Origin: Fimbriimonadales bacterium
GTDB taxonomy: Bacteria > Armatimonadota > Fimbriimonadia > Fimbriimonadales > ATM1
Length of the DNA stretch: 64,000 nucleotides
Assembly (NCBI GenBank): GCA_035559795.1
Contig: DATMAR010000013.1
Coordinates: 1-64,000 of the forward strand
Direction: 5' to 3'
Shown here: positions 25,774 through 35,637 of the stretch, in pieces
Layout: each line of letters starts with the position of its first letter
Numbering within the stretch: position 1 is the first letter of the stretch
Notes under the pieces: generated by a model
What the model saw: only the letters and a program-made list of their open reading frames with translations
Database searches by the model: none
What the model was told of the DNA's origin: nothing
Translations under genes and position numbers: made by a program

Positions 25774-28700
25774 GTCGCAACGCTAAAATGACATTGTAAA
25801 GGAATGAAAGGAATTAAAACAATCGGAACCGGAGTCAGAACCTTATAAGTCGCAACGCTAAAATGACATTGTAAAGGAATGAAAGTGTGCGAGCCAGCCC
25901 GATTTCGTGTCGAGACCTTCGGGTCGCAACGCTAAAATGACATTGTAAAGGAATGAAAGTTATAGTCGACGCTGGCGATTTTGGTGGGAGGAGGAGCGGG
26001 TGTCGCAACGCTAAAATGACATTGTAAAGGAATGAAAGGCCTATTCGAGGCGAACCCTCCTCACGATGTGCATTGCCTGTCGCAACGCTAAAATGACATT
26101 GTAAAGGAATGAAAGCTTCTATGCCGAATGGTCGGCATAGCTGATTCTCATGATTCGTCGCAACGCTAAAATGACATTGTAAAGGAATGAAAGCTCCGAA
26201 GACCCGTTCTGCCCCCTTGTCTCTTACGGCTTTGTCGCAACGCTAAAATGACATTGTAAAGGAATGAAAGTGAGGGTTAAATCCATAGAAGGGGCTATAG
26301 GCAGAAAATCTAGTCGCAACGCTAAAATGACATTGTAAAGGAATGAAAGGGAAGGAGTAGAAAGATGACGAAAATAAGAGTATACAGTCGCAACGCTAAA
26401 ATGACATTGTAAAGGAATGAAAGGCAATCTCCATCCAGTCCCTCTCAACCCACCGACTTCCTTCGTCGCAACGCTAAAATGACATTGTAAAGGAATGAAA
26501 GCGAAGCTATCCGCAAGTGCGTGGGAAGGATGAGTGACGTCGCAACGCTAAAATGACATTGTAAAGGAATGAAAGATCCCATAAGGAGCGAGAACGCCGC
26601 GCTCAATTCCGGTCGCAACGCTAAAATGACATTGTAAAGGAATGAAAGACACCGGGAATGCGTCCCGTATCTTCTCATTGCGGTCGCAACGCTAAAATGA
26701 CATTGTAAAGGAATGAAAGTCATCTTGACCCTGTTGCTGCTTTCAATGCTGCTTATGGTCGCAACGCTAAAATGACATTGTAAAGGAATGAAAGTGCAGA
26801 AGCAGATGACGATGATAGCTGCATCGACGGAGGGTCGCAACGCTAAAATGACATTGTAAAGGAATGAAAGCGATGATCATGATGGCGAGCCCGAGAGCGG
26901 CGAAATCGTCGCAACGCTAAAATGACATTGTAAAGGAATGAAAGAGTTATTGCTATAATTCGTCTTTAGAATCGTGAAGCCGAACGTCGCAACGCTAAAA
27001 TGACATTGTAAAGGAATGAAAGTGCGGGAAACGAAGCACTTCGTCTAAAAGTTCTTCGTTCGTCGCAACGCTAAAATGACATTGTAAAGGAATGAAAGTT
27101 GAACACCTGCACGAGCGACCGCGGAGGATACTCGCGTCGCAACGCTAAAATGACATTGTAAAGGAATGAAAGACGACTGGTGAGTGTAATCCGAACCCAC
27201 GGTGTCGGCAGAAAGTCGCAACGCTAAAATGACATTGTAAAGGAATGAAAGCACTTCTTCGCAAGACTTTTTTCTTCATCTATTGCTGCTGTCGCAACGC
27301 TAAAATGACATTGTAAAGGAATGAAAGTGAAAAATACTCGGTGGAGCGTAAGGCTCCGAAGGAGTAGAAAGAGTCGCAACGCTAAAATGACATTGTAAAG
27401 GAATGAAAGGGAATAAACTACCGACCGTCTATCCTTCCCCCCGAAAGTCGCAACGCTAAAATGACATTGTAAAGGAATGAAAGCAAAACGATAGAAGAGC
27501 TCAGAGAGGCATGTGACAAGCTAGTCGCAACGCTAAAATGACATTGTAAAGGAATGAAAGTTAGCTTGCGCATCTCCGGCATTGCGTATCGGATGAGTGC
27601 GAGTCGCAACGCTAAAATGACATTGTAAAGGAATGAAAGCCGTCATCCCGCCGGAGTTCGTGGGGATCACCTTTGTCGCAACGCTAAAATGACATTGTAA
27701 AGGAATGAAAGCATAGAAGGGCCTCTACCGTGAATAGCAAGAATGAGAGTCGCAACGCTAAAATGACATTGTAAAGGAATGAAAGAGCGGGGAACGAGAA
27801 GCGAGCGGACTCGAACGAATGATGTCGCAACGCTAAAATGACATTGTAAAGGAATGAAAGCTTCAGGGTCGGGGTCAAAAAAATGTGGTAGGGGGAGACG
27901 TCGCAACGCTAAAATGACATTGTAAAGGAATGAAAGATGTCCTTGAATTTCTGTGCTATATCATATAAGGTCATTTTCCATGTCGCAACGCTAAAATGAC
28001 ATTGTAAAGGAATGAAAGAAGTCCAAAAGTATCCAACGAAAGAAGCCTTTTTGAAATGTCGCAACGCTAAAATGACATTGTAAAGGAATGAAAGTCCTTT
28101 GGGCAAATAATTTCCATCTCCAAATTTGGAGTGTCGCAACGCTAAAATGACATTGTAAAGGAATGAAAGCGATAAATGGGTCAAGGAACATCCCTCGAAT
28201 GGAAAAAGAGATTGTCGCAACGCTAAAATGACATTGTAAAGGAATGAAAGAATACTTCTTTTTCATGAAGCCCTGCAACAAGATTCCGTCGCAACGCTAA
28301 AATGACATTGTAAAGGAATGAAAGAAAGCGTCTTGAAAAAGCGATGAAAAGACAAAAGAAAGCGTCGCAACGCTAAAATGACATTGTAAAGGAATGAAAG
28401 TTGACAAGGGTTCACGGTACTACATGTAGACAAGACGGTAGTCGCAACGCTAAAATGACATTGTAAAGGAATGAAAGCTGTCAAGGGTTCAAGGGTACCT
28501 ATACCTAAAGTGAGAGAGTCGCAACGCTAAAATGACATTGTAAAGGAATGAAAGAGAGGCATACCTGCTTCGGCAAAAAGCATGGGGAATACAAGTCGCA
28601 ACGCTAAAATGACATTGTAAAGGAATGAAAGATGTCCTTGAATTTCTGTGCTATATCATATAAGGTCATTTTCCATGTCGCAACGCTAAAATGACATTGT

Positions 28701-28924
28701 AAAGGAATGAAAGATTCCTCAAACATCGCCATCCTTGTTTTTGCTCCTGGTCGCAACGCTAAAATGACATTGTAAAGGAATGAAAGAAGTCCAAAAGTAT
28801 CCAACGAAAGAAGCCTTTTTGAAATGTCGCAACGCTAAAATGACATTGTAAAGGAATGAAAGCCAGTTCAGCGCCTCCACGTTTAGCAGAACGAACGCCT
28901 GTCGCAACGCTAAAATGACATTGT
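25774..28924 (+). CRISPR. CRISPR array, 41 full 37-nt repeats plus truncated terminal repeat
   Basis: The repeat begins GTCGCAACGCTAAAATGACA and ends GGAATGAAAG; all full copies look identical. Spacing between repeat starts is 71-82 nt, so spacers are 34-45 nt (41 spacers). The last copy (28901-28924) keeps only the first 24 nt, marking the distal end. Two spacers occur twice: 27937-27981 equals 28632-28676, and 28019-28057 equals 28787-28825. Spacers 26350-26386 and 27328-27372 share a 15-nt string. No spacer matches elsewhere in the window by eye. Repeat positions 8-28 pair with the tracrRNA. Transcription from the leader gives the crRNA on the + strand. Confidence 0.97.
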
Positions 28925-28977
28925 GGCTAAAATTCAACATTTCATGGCGGACCGAAAGTGGTCCTTGAAGACAAAAG

Positions 28978-29002
28978 ATGGCGTAGGGGAATCCTACGCC
29001 AT
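28978..29002 (-). terminator. Hairpin terminator of the HAF-repeat gene
   Basis: ATGGCGTAGG and CCTACGCCAT form a perfect 10-bp stem with a 5-nt loop. On the minus strand it is followed by CTTTTGTCTT, a T-rich run. It lies 48 bp beyond the minus-strand stop of the HAF-repeat gene. Confidence 0.6.
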
Positions 29003-29049
29003 AGCAGTTAGGACATTCTATCGTTATCTTTTCCGCTCGATTACCCAAC

Positions 29050-30285
29050 CTATTTTCTGGGAGGTTTATTCGGAACGACTGTACGCAACAAAAACCCCTC
29101 ATTACGACCTGTCGTCGCGTTGTAGCCATACCCGACAATGTAGCGTCCGTCGGCAGAGGCTGAGGAGGCTAGATTGAGCACTGACCCGTCAGAAAGAAGA
29201 TTTGCGTACGTCACATTCAGGTCCTCCATTCCGCCCACCGTTGTCCAACGGAAGGCATGAGCAGTAGTATTCCCGGCGAGCCACGCCCTACCAACCACGA
29301 CAGAGCCGTCAGCAGAAACGCCATGTGCTTCGCTATGAGAGCAACCTAAGGTGCCCAAGTCCTGCATCCCACTCCCAGGCGTCCAAATAAAGGCGTGAAA
29401 AAAACTATCTCCAGGAAGGAATGCATAACCGACTACGACAGAGCCATCGGCAGAAACTTTATACGCAACACTGTGCGAGCCGCCCAAGGTGCCCAAATCT
29501 TGCATGCCGCCCCCAGGCGTCCAAAGAAAAGCGTGAGTATTGCTGTTGCTGGGAGTGTACGAAGCGCCGACTATGACAGATCCATCTGAAGATACGCCTA
29601 ATGCTTGGCTGGTGAGGCCGCCCAAGGTACCCAAGTCCTGCATCCCGCCTGAGGGCGTCCAACGAAAAGCGTGCCAGGTATTGGAGTCGCCTGCTATGTA
29701 GGATAAACCGACGACCACAGAGCCGTCGGCAGAAACGTCATAGGCAAAACTGTAATCGCCGCCCAGCGTGCCCAAGTCTTGCATCCCGGACACCGACGTC
29801 CAACGAAAGGCGTGAGCGCTACCGCTAGCGGTAGTTGACCCACCAACTATGACATTGCCATCATTAGATACACCATACGCATTGCTATAATCGCCACCCA
29901 GCGTCCCCAAGTCCACCATCCCTCCCATCGACGTCCAACGAAAGGCATGAGTAATGACATTGTCGTAAGGTGTGGTTGAGTCGCCGACTACGACTGAGCC
30001 TTTGGGGGAAACATCTTTCGCTGAGCTATATGCGTTGCCTAACGTACCCAAATCCTGCATCCCGGCTGACGACGTCCAACGAAAGGCGTGTGTAGCACCA
30101 GTGGCAGTGTACGACTCGCCAACCACGACCGGGTCAGAAGAAACGCCCCATGCATCGCTGAAAGAACCGCCAAGCGTACCCAGCCAGGTCAACTTCTGTG
30201 CATTGCCACTCATCCACGTGCCAAGCTCAATGCCTAGCACCAAAAGCGCTTTTATGGAGAAATGTTTCATGATCTTCTTCATCAT
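29050..30285 (-). CDS. Secreted HAF-repeat beta-propeller protein
   Basis: 411 residues with an N-terminal signal (about 1-29) and seven repeats of about 47-49 residues of the type HAFRWT-x-GGMQDLGTLGG-xx-S-x-A-xx-VS-DGSVVVG. This is the 'HAF' extracellular repeat family, predicted to form a beta-propeller-like or solenoid fold. The seventh unit lacks the LGTLGG strand. Function of HAF-repeat proteins is unknown. Two ATG codons overlap at the start (30285, 30282), preceded on the coding strand by AGGAGAAGA. The gene ends 125 bp from the terminal CRISPR repeat and is transcribed toward the array. Confidence 0.85.
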   Translation of the reverse strand: MMKKIMKHFSIKALLVLGIELGTWMSGNAQKLTWLGTLGGSFSDAWGVSSDPVVVGESYTATGATHAFRWTSSAGMQDLGTLGNAYSSAKDVSPKGSVVVGDSTTPYDNVITHAFRWTSMGGMVDLGTLGGDYSNAYGVSNDGNVIVGGSTTASGSAHAFRWTSVSGMQDLGTLGGDYSFAYDVSADGSVVVGLSYIAGDSNTWHAFRWTPSGGMQDLGTLGGLTSQALGVSSDGSVIVGASYTPSNSNTHAFLWTPGGGMQDLGTLGGSHSVAYKVSADGSVVVGYAFLPGDSFFHAFIWTPGSGMQDLGTLGCSHSEAHGVSADGSVVVGRAWLAGNTTAHAFRWTTVGGMEDLNVTYANLLSDGSVLNLASSASADGRYIVGYGYNATTGRNEGFLLRTVVPNKPPRK

Positions 30286-30513
30286 TCTTCTCCTTTTCTG
30301 AGCATTTCGTATGCGATTCGTAACTTAGTTAATTTGTAACACAAAAAATGTAAAATTTTTCTTTCATTTTTTGTCTTTTTTACGAGCCTTGTAAGACGTA
30401 GGTTTTCTGACCACTCCGAGGGGATCTCCCTGCTTTGCAAGGGAAACATAGAAAAATGGACGATCTTATTTAATCTTCTGCGTGCTGAAGTCCTATGAAC
30501 GAGGAAGAGATTC

Positions 30514-32172
30514 TTATTTCGGTGCGATCAATGTAGGAATCCTACCGTTGCGGAAGGTATAAATCCAGGCTTCTTCTTTCGAGGGTATCGCGCGACCTTT
30601 CAGTACCACGAAATCCAGTTCGCCTGCTTTATCTACGGCTTTTTGCGCCTCGACGGATCTTTTGTTCAAATCGAGAGCGGCGCTGTATGTGAACCATGTC
30701 CAGGGGTATTGCCCCCCCGCTCGCGTGGCGGCTTCCGCGTAACGCAATGCCTCTTCGTTCTTATTTAAAAACATATTCATGATGGCGAGGCCATTGAGTG
30801 CTTCCGCTGCGTCGGGTTTCGCTTCCAGAGCGACTTCCATATAAACTCGCGCTTGTTCGAGCAATATTTCTTTATCTTTCGGGTCTACACCTTTTGCCAA
30901 AGCACTGGCGAGCGCTTCATAACCGCGCTGAATATACGCATCGAAAAGCAAGGGATTTTGCATGACTGTTTTCTTGAAGTTCTCCCGTGACTCTGCATAA
31001 TTCCCGTTGTAATATTGCAACACGGATAGATAGAAATATACTTCTGGGTCGGTAATGTTCTTTCGCAGCATGTCATTAATCTGACTGCTGATGGCGTTCA
31101 AATCTCCTTTTCTCACCGCCAAATATGCTGCCGCAGTCGTGACGATAGGCGATTCTGTTCCCGCTAAGATCGCATTTCGAATCGCTTCCGAGGCTTTGTC
31201 GTAATTACGATAATATGCATAACCCGCAGCGAGCAAAGCATAAGTTACTTCGTCCGGAGTGCCGCGAGTTTCTATCGCTTTGAGAACATCCCAAGCCTCT
31301 TTCATGCGACCCGAACGCATCTCTACGAAGACCAAACGATTGCCAATCGCGTTATCTGGTTTGATGTCGTTCCACTTTTCCCTCAAAAGTCTTCGCGCGG
31401 CACTGTATTCGTTGTTCGCGATGTATAAATCCACTATCGCGAGGCGGTTTTCATCCGTGAGTTTTCCGAGCGCCTTCAATCGCAGTTCATTCGCTTTGCG
31501 TTTATAAATCACTGCGTTTTTCAAACTCGTCGCAATCGTTTTGAGCGCATCGCCTTTTTCGCCGCTTATCGAAATCGTACGAAAGGCTCTTTCGACATGA
31601 ATTCCGCTTAGAAGTTCCGCTGTGTCTACACTCTCTTCGGAAAGGTATGCGTCTTCCGCCCATTTTTCTGCTTCATCCAAAATGCCTTTGCCCAGAAATG
31701 CACGTGCCATCGTAATTTTTGCAGGAACGTAATTCTCGTCTGCTTTCAGTGCGATGCGACAAGCACGAATCGCCTCGTCGAATTTGGATGCTTGTAAGAA
31801 CTTTATTGCGTTGTCCGTATGATATTTCGCGCCTTTTCCGACTTCATTGTCCACCAATAAGTTGAGTTTGAGTCGTTTACTCTCACCGTTCGCTGCAAAT
31901 GCGGCGATTTCGAGAGTAAGTGGACCTTCTTTTTCCAACACCGTGTCAATCGTAAAGGTATACGGAGTGCTCGTATCGGTGCTACGAAGTTCGTCATTGA
32001 CATAAAACTCGACTTGGTTGATTGGGGAATCCGAAACAACGGTAACGCGAATTTCGACGACTCCCGTGAGTTTGTCGCCATTCTTTACAGAGGAGTTAAT
32101 CTTGATGTCTGCAAAAGCAGTTGCGGCGAGAAAAGCCGCAAAAAGAGAGCAAAGAAGTTTAGGGGTTTTCAT
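30514..32172 (-). CDS. Secreted Ig-like/TPR protein
   Basis: 552 residues. Signal peptide (about 1-22), then an Ig-like domain (about 25-105; SPINQVEFYVNDELRSTDTS and PYTFTIDTVL) as in bacterial Ig-fold domains. From about 120 on come tetratricopeptide repeats (e.g. KFDEAIRACRIALKADENYV and YYNGNYAESRENFKKTVMQ). A scaffold role in the periplasm or outer membrane is inferred. It is the last gene of a possible minus-strand series ftcD, glnB, TPR; the gap to glnB is 94 bp. Confidence 0.7.
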   Translation of the reverse strand: MKTPKLLCSLFAAFLAATAFADIKINSSVKNGDKLTGVVEIRVTVVSDSPINQVEFYVNDELRSTDTSTPYTFTIDTVLEKEGPLTLEIAAFAANGESKRLKLNLLVDNEVGKGAKYHTDNAIKFLQASKFDEAIRACRIALKADENYVPAKITMARAFLGKGILDEAEKWAEDAYLSEESVDTAELLSGIHVERAFRTISISGEKGDALKTIATSLKNAVIYKRKANELRLKALGKLTDENRLAIVDLYIANNEYSAARRLLREKWNDIKPDNAIGNRLVFVEMRSGRMKEAWDVLKAIETRGTPDEVTYALLAAGYAYYRNYDKASEAIRNAILAGTESPIVTTAAAYLAVRKGDLNAISSQINDMLRKNITDPEVYFYLSVLQYYNGNYAESRENFKKTVMQNPLLFDAYIQRGYEALASALAKGVDPKDKEILLEQARVYMEVALEAKPDAAEALNGLAIMNMFLNKNEEALRYAEAATRAGGQYPWTWFTYSAALDLNKRSVEAQKAVDKAGELDFVVLKGRAIPSKEEAWIYTFRNGRIPTLIAPK

Positions 32173-32266
32173 GTCTATTTCTCGTTTCCAATTTTATTCG
32201 AAGAGGTGAAAATATTGCCCGCTTCGGGACTGAAGATTCGACGCTTACACCCGGCAAAAGGGTTCA

Positions 32267-32605
32267 TTAGAGAGCCTGCTCGCCGCGCTCCCCCGTTCTG
32301 ACCCGGACTGCGTCCAGTTCTCGGAGAACGACGATTTTCCCGTCCCCAGAGCGTCCTGTATGCGCGGTACGCAGAATCGTCTCGACCGCGGTTTCCCGCA
32401 TAGAATCCGGCACGACCGCTTCGAGTTTTATTCTCGCCGGAAGCGAAACTACATAGGATTCGCCCAGGAACCATTCTGTGGGCTCAGGCGAACTTCCGCA
32501 ACCTCGAGCATCCGTAACGGTCAAACCAGTCACCCCTTTTTCAGCGAGGGCGGTTTTCACTTCTTCTAATTTATGCGGGCGGATATAGGCGATGATTCGA
32601 AACAC
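32267..32605 (-). CDS. glnB: P-II family nitrogen regulatory protein
   Basis: 112 residues, exactly the usual P-II length. Conserved: FRIIAYIRPHKLEEVKTAL at the start, the B-loop-like TAHTGRSGDGKIVV and the C-terminal RVRTGERG. The T-loop is unusual: GCGSSPEPTEWFLGESYVV replaces the usual GxxGHTELYRGAEY, but the modifiable Tyr (Y51) is retained. P-II proteins sense ATP/ADP and 2-oxoglutarate and bind targets through the T-loop, so a different partner range is possible. No amtB or glnA lies beside it; the neighbour upstream is a glutamate formimidoyltransferase gene 27 bp away. Confidence 0.85.
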   Translation of the reverse strand: MFRIIAYIRPHKLEEVKTALAEKGVTGLTVTDARGCGSSPEPTEWFLGESYVVSLPARIKLEAVVPDSMRETAVETILRTAHTGRSGDGKIVVLRELDAVRVRTGERGEQAL

Positions 32606-32632
32606 AGAAAGAGTATGCCTCGGATTAAAAAA

Positions 32633-33487
32633 TTATGCATCCAAAATCTGTTCGGGTTCGCATTGGAGTTTCGTGGATTTGGGTAAGTCGCGTTTGCGAA
32701 TGACGCCGACGAGTTCCGTGGAGACGATTTTCACTTTCTCCGAAGCGCATTTTTCTTCGATCCAGGAAAAGATTGCGTCGAAACTCATTTCGTCTGGTTT
32801 CGTGAGGTTCATGGAAACTTGGCTCATTCCTCGTGAAGGCAGAGGGAAACCTAACGCACGCACACCGATAAATCGTGGGTCGGTTTCTCGCAATGTGCGA
32901 ATTTCTTTCGCGATGTTTTTGGCGAATGTCGCGTCCGGTTGGTCGAGATTCACGTTAGCGGCAATGAGCCAATCGCGCAAACCCATGACTGTAGCCCCCC
33001 ATTGTGGATGCGCATAATCGGGCCCGCAATCGGAAGGAAGTTTCTTTCCTTGTAATCCTTCGAATTCTCCTTTGCGTAGGGAAGGTAAATCTTGCGCGTG
33101 CCCCCCCTTAGCGCTTTTTTCGTACAGAAAGACCGGAATAGAATATCGCCCGGCGAACTCTTTACAGAGTTTTTCGATCAGTTGATTCGCTTCGTTTTCA
33201 GAGCCATCGCCGAGAAGAACGAAAGGGCAAACGTCCAACGCGCCCATACGAGGGTGAACACCATGATGTTTGCGCAAATCTATATGCACCAGAAGGGAGT
33301 GCGCGAGAGTGAGAACCCCTTGGATAACGATTTCTGCATTTCCTGAAAAAGCCGTGACCGTGCGGGCATGGTCAGGGTCGCCTTTCGCATAGTGCCATTG
33401 CAGAGGGAGCGATTTACATTCTTCGACGGCGATTCTCACGGCGTCTTTCGGACCGATAGACCAGTTCGCCACGCAAAGAAAGTTCAC
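32633..33487 (-). CDS. ftcD: Glutamate formimidoyltransferase
   Basis: 284 residues: only the transferase domain, without the C-terminal cyclodeaminase of long FtcD proteins. Signatures: DPDHARTVTAFSG, then RKHHGVHPRMGALDVCPFV, which contains the catalytic His, and LPLPSRGMSQVSMNLT. It transfers the formimino group of N-formimino-glutamate (from histidine breakdown) to tetrahydrofolate, or uses 5-formyl-tetrahydrofolate. No hut genes are in the window. Likely co-transcribed with the P-II gene downstream. Confidence 0.85.
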   Translation of the reverse strand: MNFLCVANWSIGPKDAVRIAVEECKSLPLQWHYAKGDPDHARTVTAFSGNAEIVIQGVLTLAHSLLVHIDLRKHHGVHPRMGALDVCPFVLLGDGSENEANQLIEKLCKEFAGRYSIPVFLYEKSAKGGHAQDLPSLRKGEFEGLQGKKLPSDCGPDYAHPQWGATVMGLRDWLIAANVNLDQPDATFAKNIAKEIRTLRETDPRFIGVRALGFPLPSRGMSQVSMNLTKPDEMSFDAIFSWIEEKCASEKVKIVSTELVGVIRKRDLPKSTKLQCEPEQILDA

Positions 33488-33635
33488 TAAGATAGAATTA
33501 TAACGGATGGGAAATGAAATTTCGTAGGTTTACGTTCCGAATCGAAAAATTTCGGCAAGAAAAGTGCGAATAATAACATGGGTTTGAAACGCATCCCCCC
33601 CTTTTGTACTGGATTCGGAGAATTTCAAAGAATTT

Positions 33636-34403
33636 CTAAAGTCCCATGAAGTGATAGCCGCTATCTACGTAAATCACTTGACCCGTTACCCCTCTGCTCA
33701 AATCGCTCATGAGATAGACGGCAGTCGAAGCCACTTCTTTTTGTTCTGCCGGTCGTTTCAGAGGCGCTTTTTCCACCAAAACAGGTTGCATTTGTGCGAA
33801 ACCTTTGATGCCTCTTGCCGAAACCGTGCTTATCGGACCGGGAGAAATCGCATTTACGCGTATTCCTCGCCCCCCCATTTCGTAAGCCAAATGGCGTGTG
33901 ATTGCCTCCAAAGCAGCCTTTGCCACCCCCATGACGTTGTAAAACGGGATAACGCGTTGACTGCCTAAATAGGTCATCGTAAGGAGGCTGGCATTGTCGT
34001 GCAAAAGTTCCTCCAATCCCTTCGTCATGGCAAGAAAAGAATAGGCGGAGGTTTCGAGAGCGATGCGAAATCCCTCTCGGCTCGTGTCCAAAAAACGGCC
34101 TGCGAGTTCTTCGCGTAAAGCGTAAGCGACGGAATGCACGGTAAAATCGAGCCCCCCCAATCTTTCTCTCAACTCTTCTCGCATCGATTCGATTTGCGCA
34201 TCGTCGTTCAAATCCGCTATGACGGTGGGATACGGTTCTTGATTTTCGAAAAGTCGCTGGGCACTTTCTTTCATTCTTTCGTTTTGCACTCCGATTGCCA
34301 CTTCGGCACCGTGTTCTCTCGCAGCCTGCGCAATCGCCCAGGCGATGCTGAATTGATTCGCAACTCCGAATACGAGCCCTTTTTTCCCTTCGAGCAACTT
34401 CAT
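33636..34403 (-). CDS. fabI: Enoyl-[acyl-carrier-protein] reductase (NADH), FabI type
   Basis: 255 residues, as FabI. N-terminal cofactor motif GVANQFSIAWAIAQAAREHG, catalytic region TMTYLGSQRVIPFYNVMGVA with both active-site Tyr and the Lys of MGVAKAAL, and C-terminal GVTGQVIYVDSGYHFMG. Final step of fatty-acid elongation in the cytoplasm; the target of triclosan and isoniazid-like inhibitors. It lies 81 bp downstream of purM on the same strand, with no functional link evident. Confidence 0.93.
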   Translation of the reverse strand: MKLLEGKKGLVFGVANQFSIAWAIAQAAREHGAEVAIGVQNERMKESAQRLFENQEPYPTVIADLNDDAQIESMREELRERLGGLDFTVHSVAYALREELAGRFLDTSREGFRIALETSAYSFLAMTKGLEELLHDNASLLTMTYLGSQRVIPFYNVMGVAKAALEAITRHLAYEMGGRGIRVNAISPGPISTVSARGIKGFAQMQPVLVEKAPLKRPAEQKEVASTAVYLMSDLSRGVTGQVIYVDSGYHFMGL

Positions 34404-34484
34404 AAAGTCTTGAGAGTATACCAGAAAGTGCTTTTACTGCGAGGTGTCCGACTGTTTTTATATACAGGGCGAATGATAAAGATA

Positions 34485-35540
34485 TTAAACGATATTTACC
34501 CCGCGCAGTCCTTTCGTAATTTCTCCGATTACGTAAGCGCTTTCGCCCGCATCGTTCAAGCGCTGTACGACGGCACTCGCCGTTTCACTCGCGCAGATTA
34601 ATACCATTCCGATGCCCATATTGAATGTTTTGAACATCTCTTCTATGGTTATTTCTCCGTCCGATTGAATCATCTCGAAAATCGGAGGGACAGTCCACGA
34701 GCGTCGCTCGATGACCGCTCTTGCGTCTTTGGGAAGCACGCGTGGGATATTCCCTTGGAATCCCCCCCCTGTGATATGGGCGACCGCCTTGATTAAACCT
34801 TCTTCTTGCAAAATGGGATAAACCGAACTGAAATAGCACCTATGCGGGCGAAGAAGTTCTTCTCCTAAAGTCCGTCCTAATTCTGGAATCACATCTGTTA
34901 CCGCTCTTCCTTTTTTCTCGAAAAGTGCGCAGCGTGCTAAAGAATAGCCGTTCGTGTGAAGACCATCGCTCGCAATTCCGATGATTAAATCGCCGTTGAA
35001 AATATTTTCCCTCGGATAGATTTTGTTTTTGTCTACCACTCCAACAATTGCTCCTACGATGTCGAATTCGCCTTCGCAGTACACACTCGGCATTTCCGCG
35101 AGTTCCCCCCCCAAAAGTGCGCACTCCACTTCACGACACGCCTCTGCCATCCCCTGCACGATTTCCACCACTTGCTCCGCTGATAATTTCGAACTCGCAT
35201 AGTAATCCAAGAAAAACAAGGGTTTTGCACCCACGCAAAGAATATCGTTCACGCAATGGCTGACGATATCTCGACCCAAACCCCGGAAATAGCCCACCAT
35301 AGCGGCTATTTTCGTTTTCGTCCCGATGCCATCTATACTGCTTGCGAGAACAGGAGTTTCGAACCCTGTAAAAATGCCAGAAAACATCCCTCCGAATGAC
35401 CCTACATCGCTCAACACCTGCGGTGTATATGTGCTTCGGACGGCATCTTGGAATCCTCGTATCGCGCGCTCCGCCTCCCTTATGTCTACACCCGCGCTTT
35501 CGTAGGTCAAGGGTTTATCGGTAGAAGATTTATCCGACAT
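34485..35540 (-). CDS. purM: Phosphoribosylformylglycinamidine cyclo-ligase
   Basis: 351 residues, normal for AIR synthetase. Typical stretches: GFGGMFSG-like SFGGMFSGIFTGFETPVLAS, DGIGTKTKIA, CVNDILCVGAKPLFFLDYYA, GGELAEMPSVY and HITGGGFQGNIPR. Makes aminoimidazole ribonucleotide in purine synthesis. Divergent from the 181-residue secreted protein and purF across 97 bp. The divergent arrangement with purF suggests shared purine control, but I see no PurR-like operator or purine riboswitch. Confidence 0.95.
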   Translation of the reverse strand: MSDKSSTDKPLTYESAGVDIREAERAIRGFQDAVRSTYTPQVLSDVGSFGGMFSGIFTGFETPVLASSIDGIGTKTKIAAMVGYFRGLGRDIVSHCVNDILCVGAKPLFFLDYYASSKLSAEQVVEIVQGMAEACREVECALLGGELAEMPSVYCEGEFDIVGAIVGVVDKNKIYPRENIFNGDLIIGIASDGLHTNGYSLARCALFEKKGRAVTDVIPELGRTLGEELLRPHRCYFSSVYPILQEEGLIKAVAHITGGGFQGNIPRVLPKDARAVIERRSWTVPPIFEMIQSDGEITIEEMFKTFNMGIGMVLICASETASAVVQRLNDAGESAYVIGEITKGLRGVNIV

Positions 35541-35637
35541 TTCTAAGGGGTTTTACCCTCTTTGAAACCAAATAAATCTTTAGAACGTTCCGGGCTATCC
35601 TTTCAGTCGTCTTATAAGTGAACTATAGAAGAGCGAA

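Noticed and set aside
25774-28924. Many minus-strand reading frames across the array with a recurring peptide PLQCHFSVAT
   Set aside because: They are translations of the CRISPR repeat itself in another frame; the periodicity equals repeat plus spacer.
20828-28924. Transposon-associated (V-K-like) CRISPR system
   Set aside because: The RuvC triad is intact and no tnsB, tnsC or tniQ gene is in the window; cas1, cas2 and cas4 are present.
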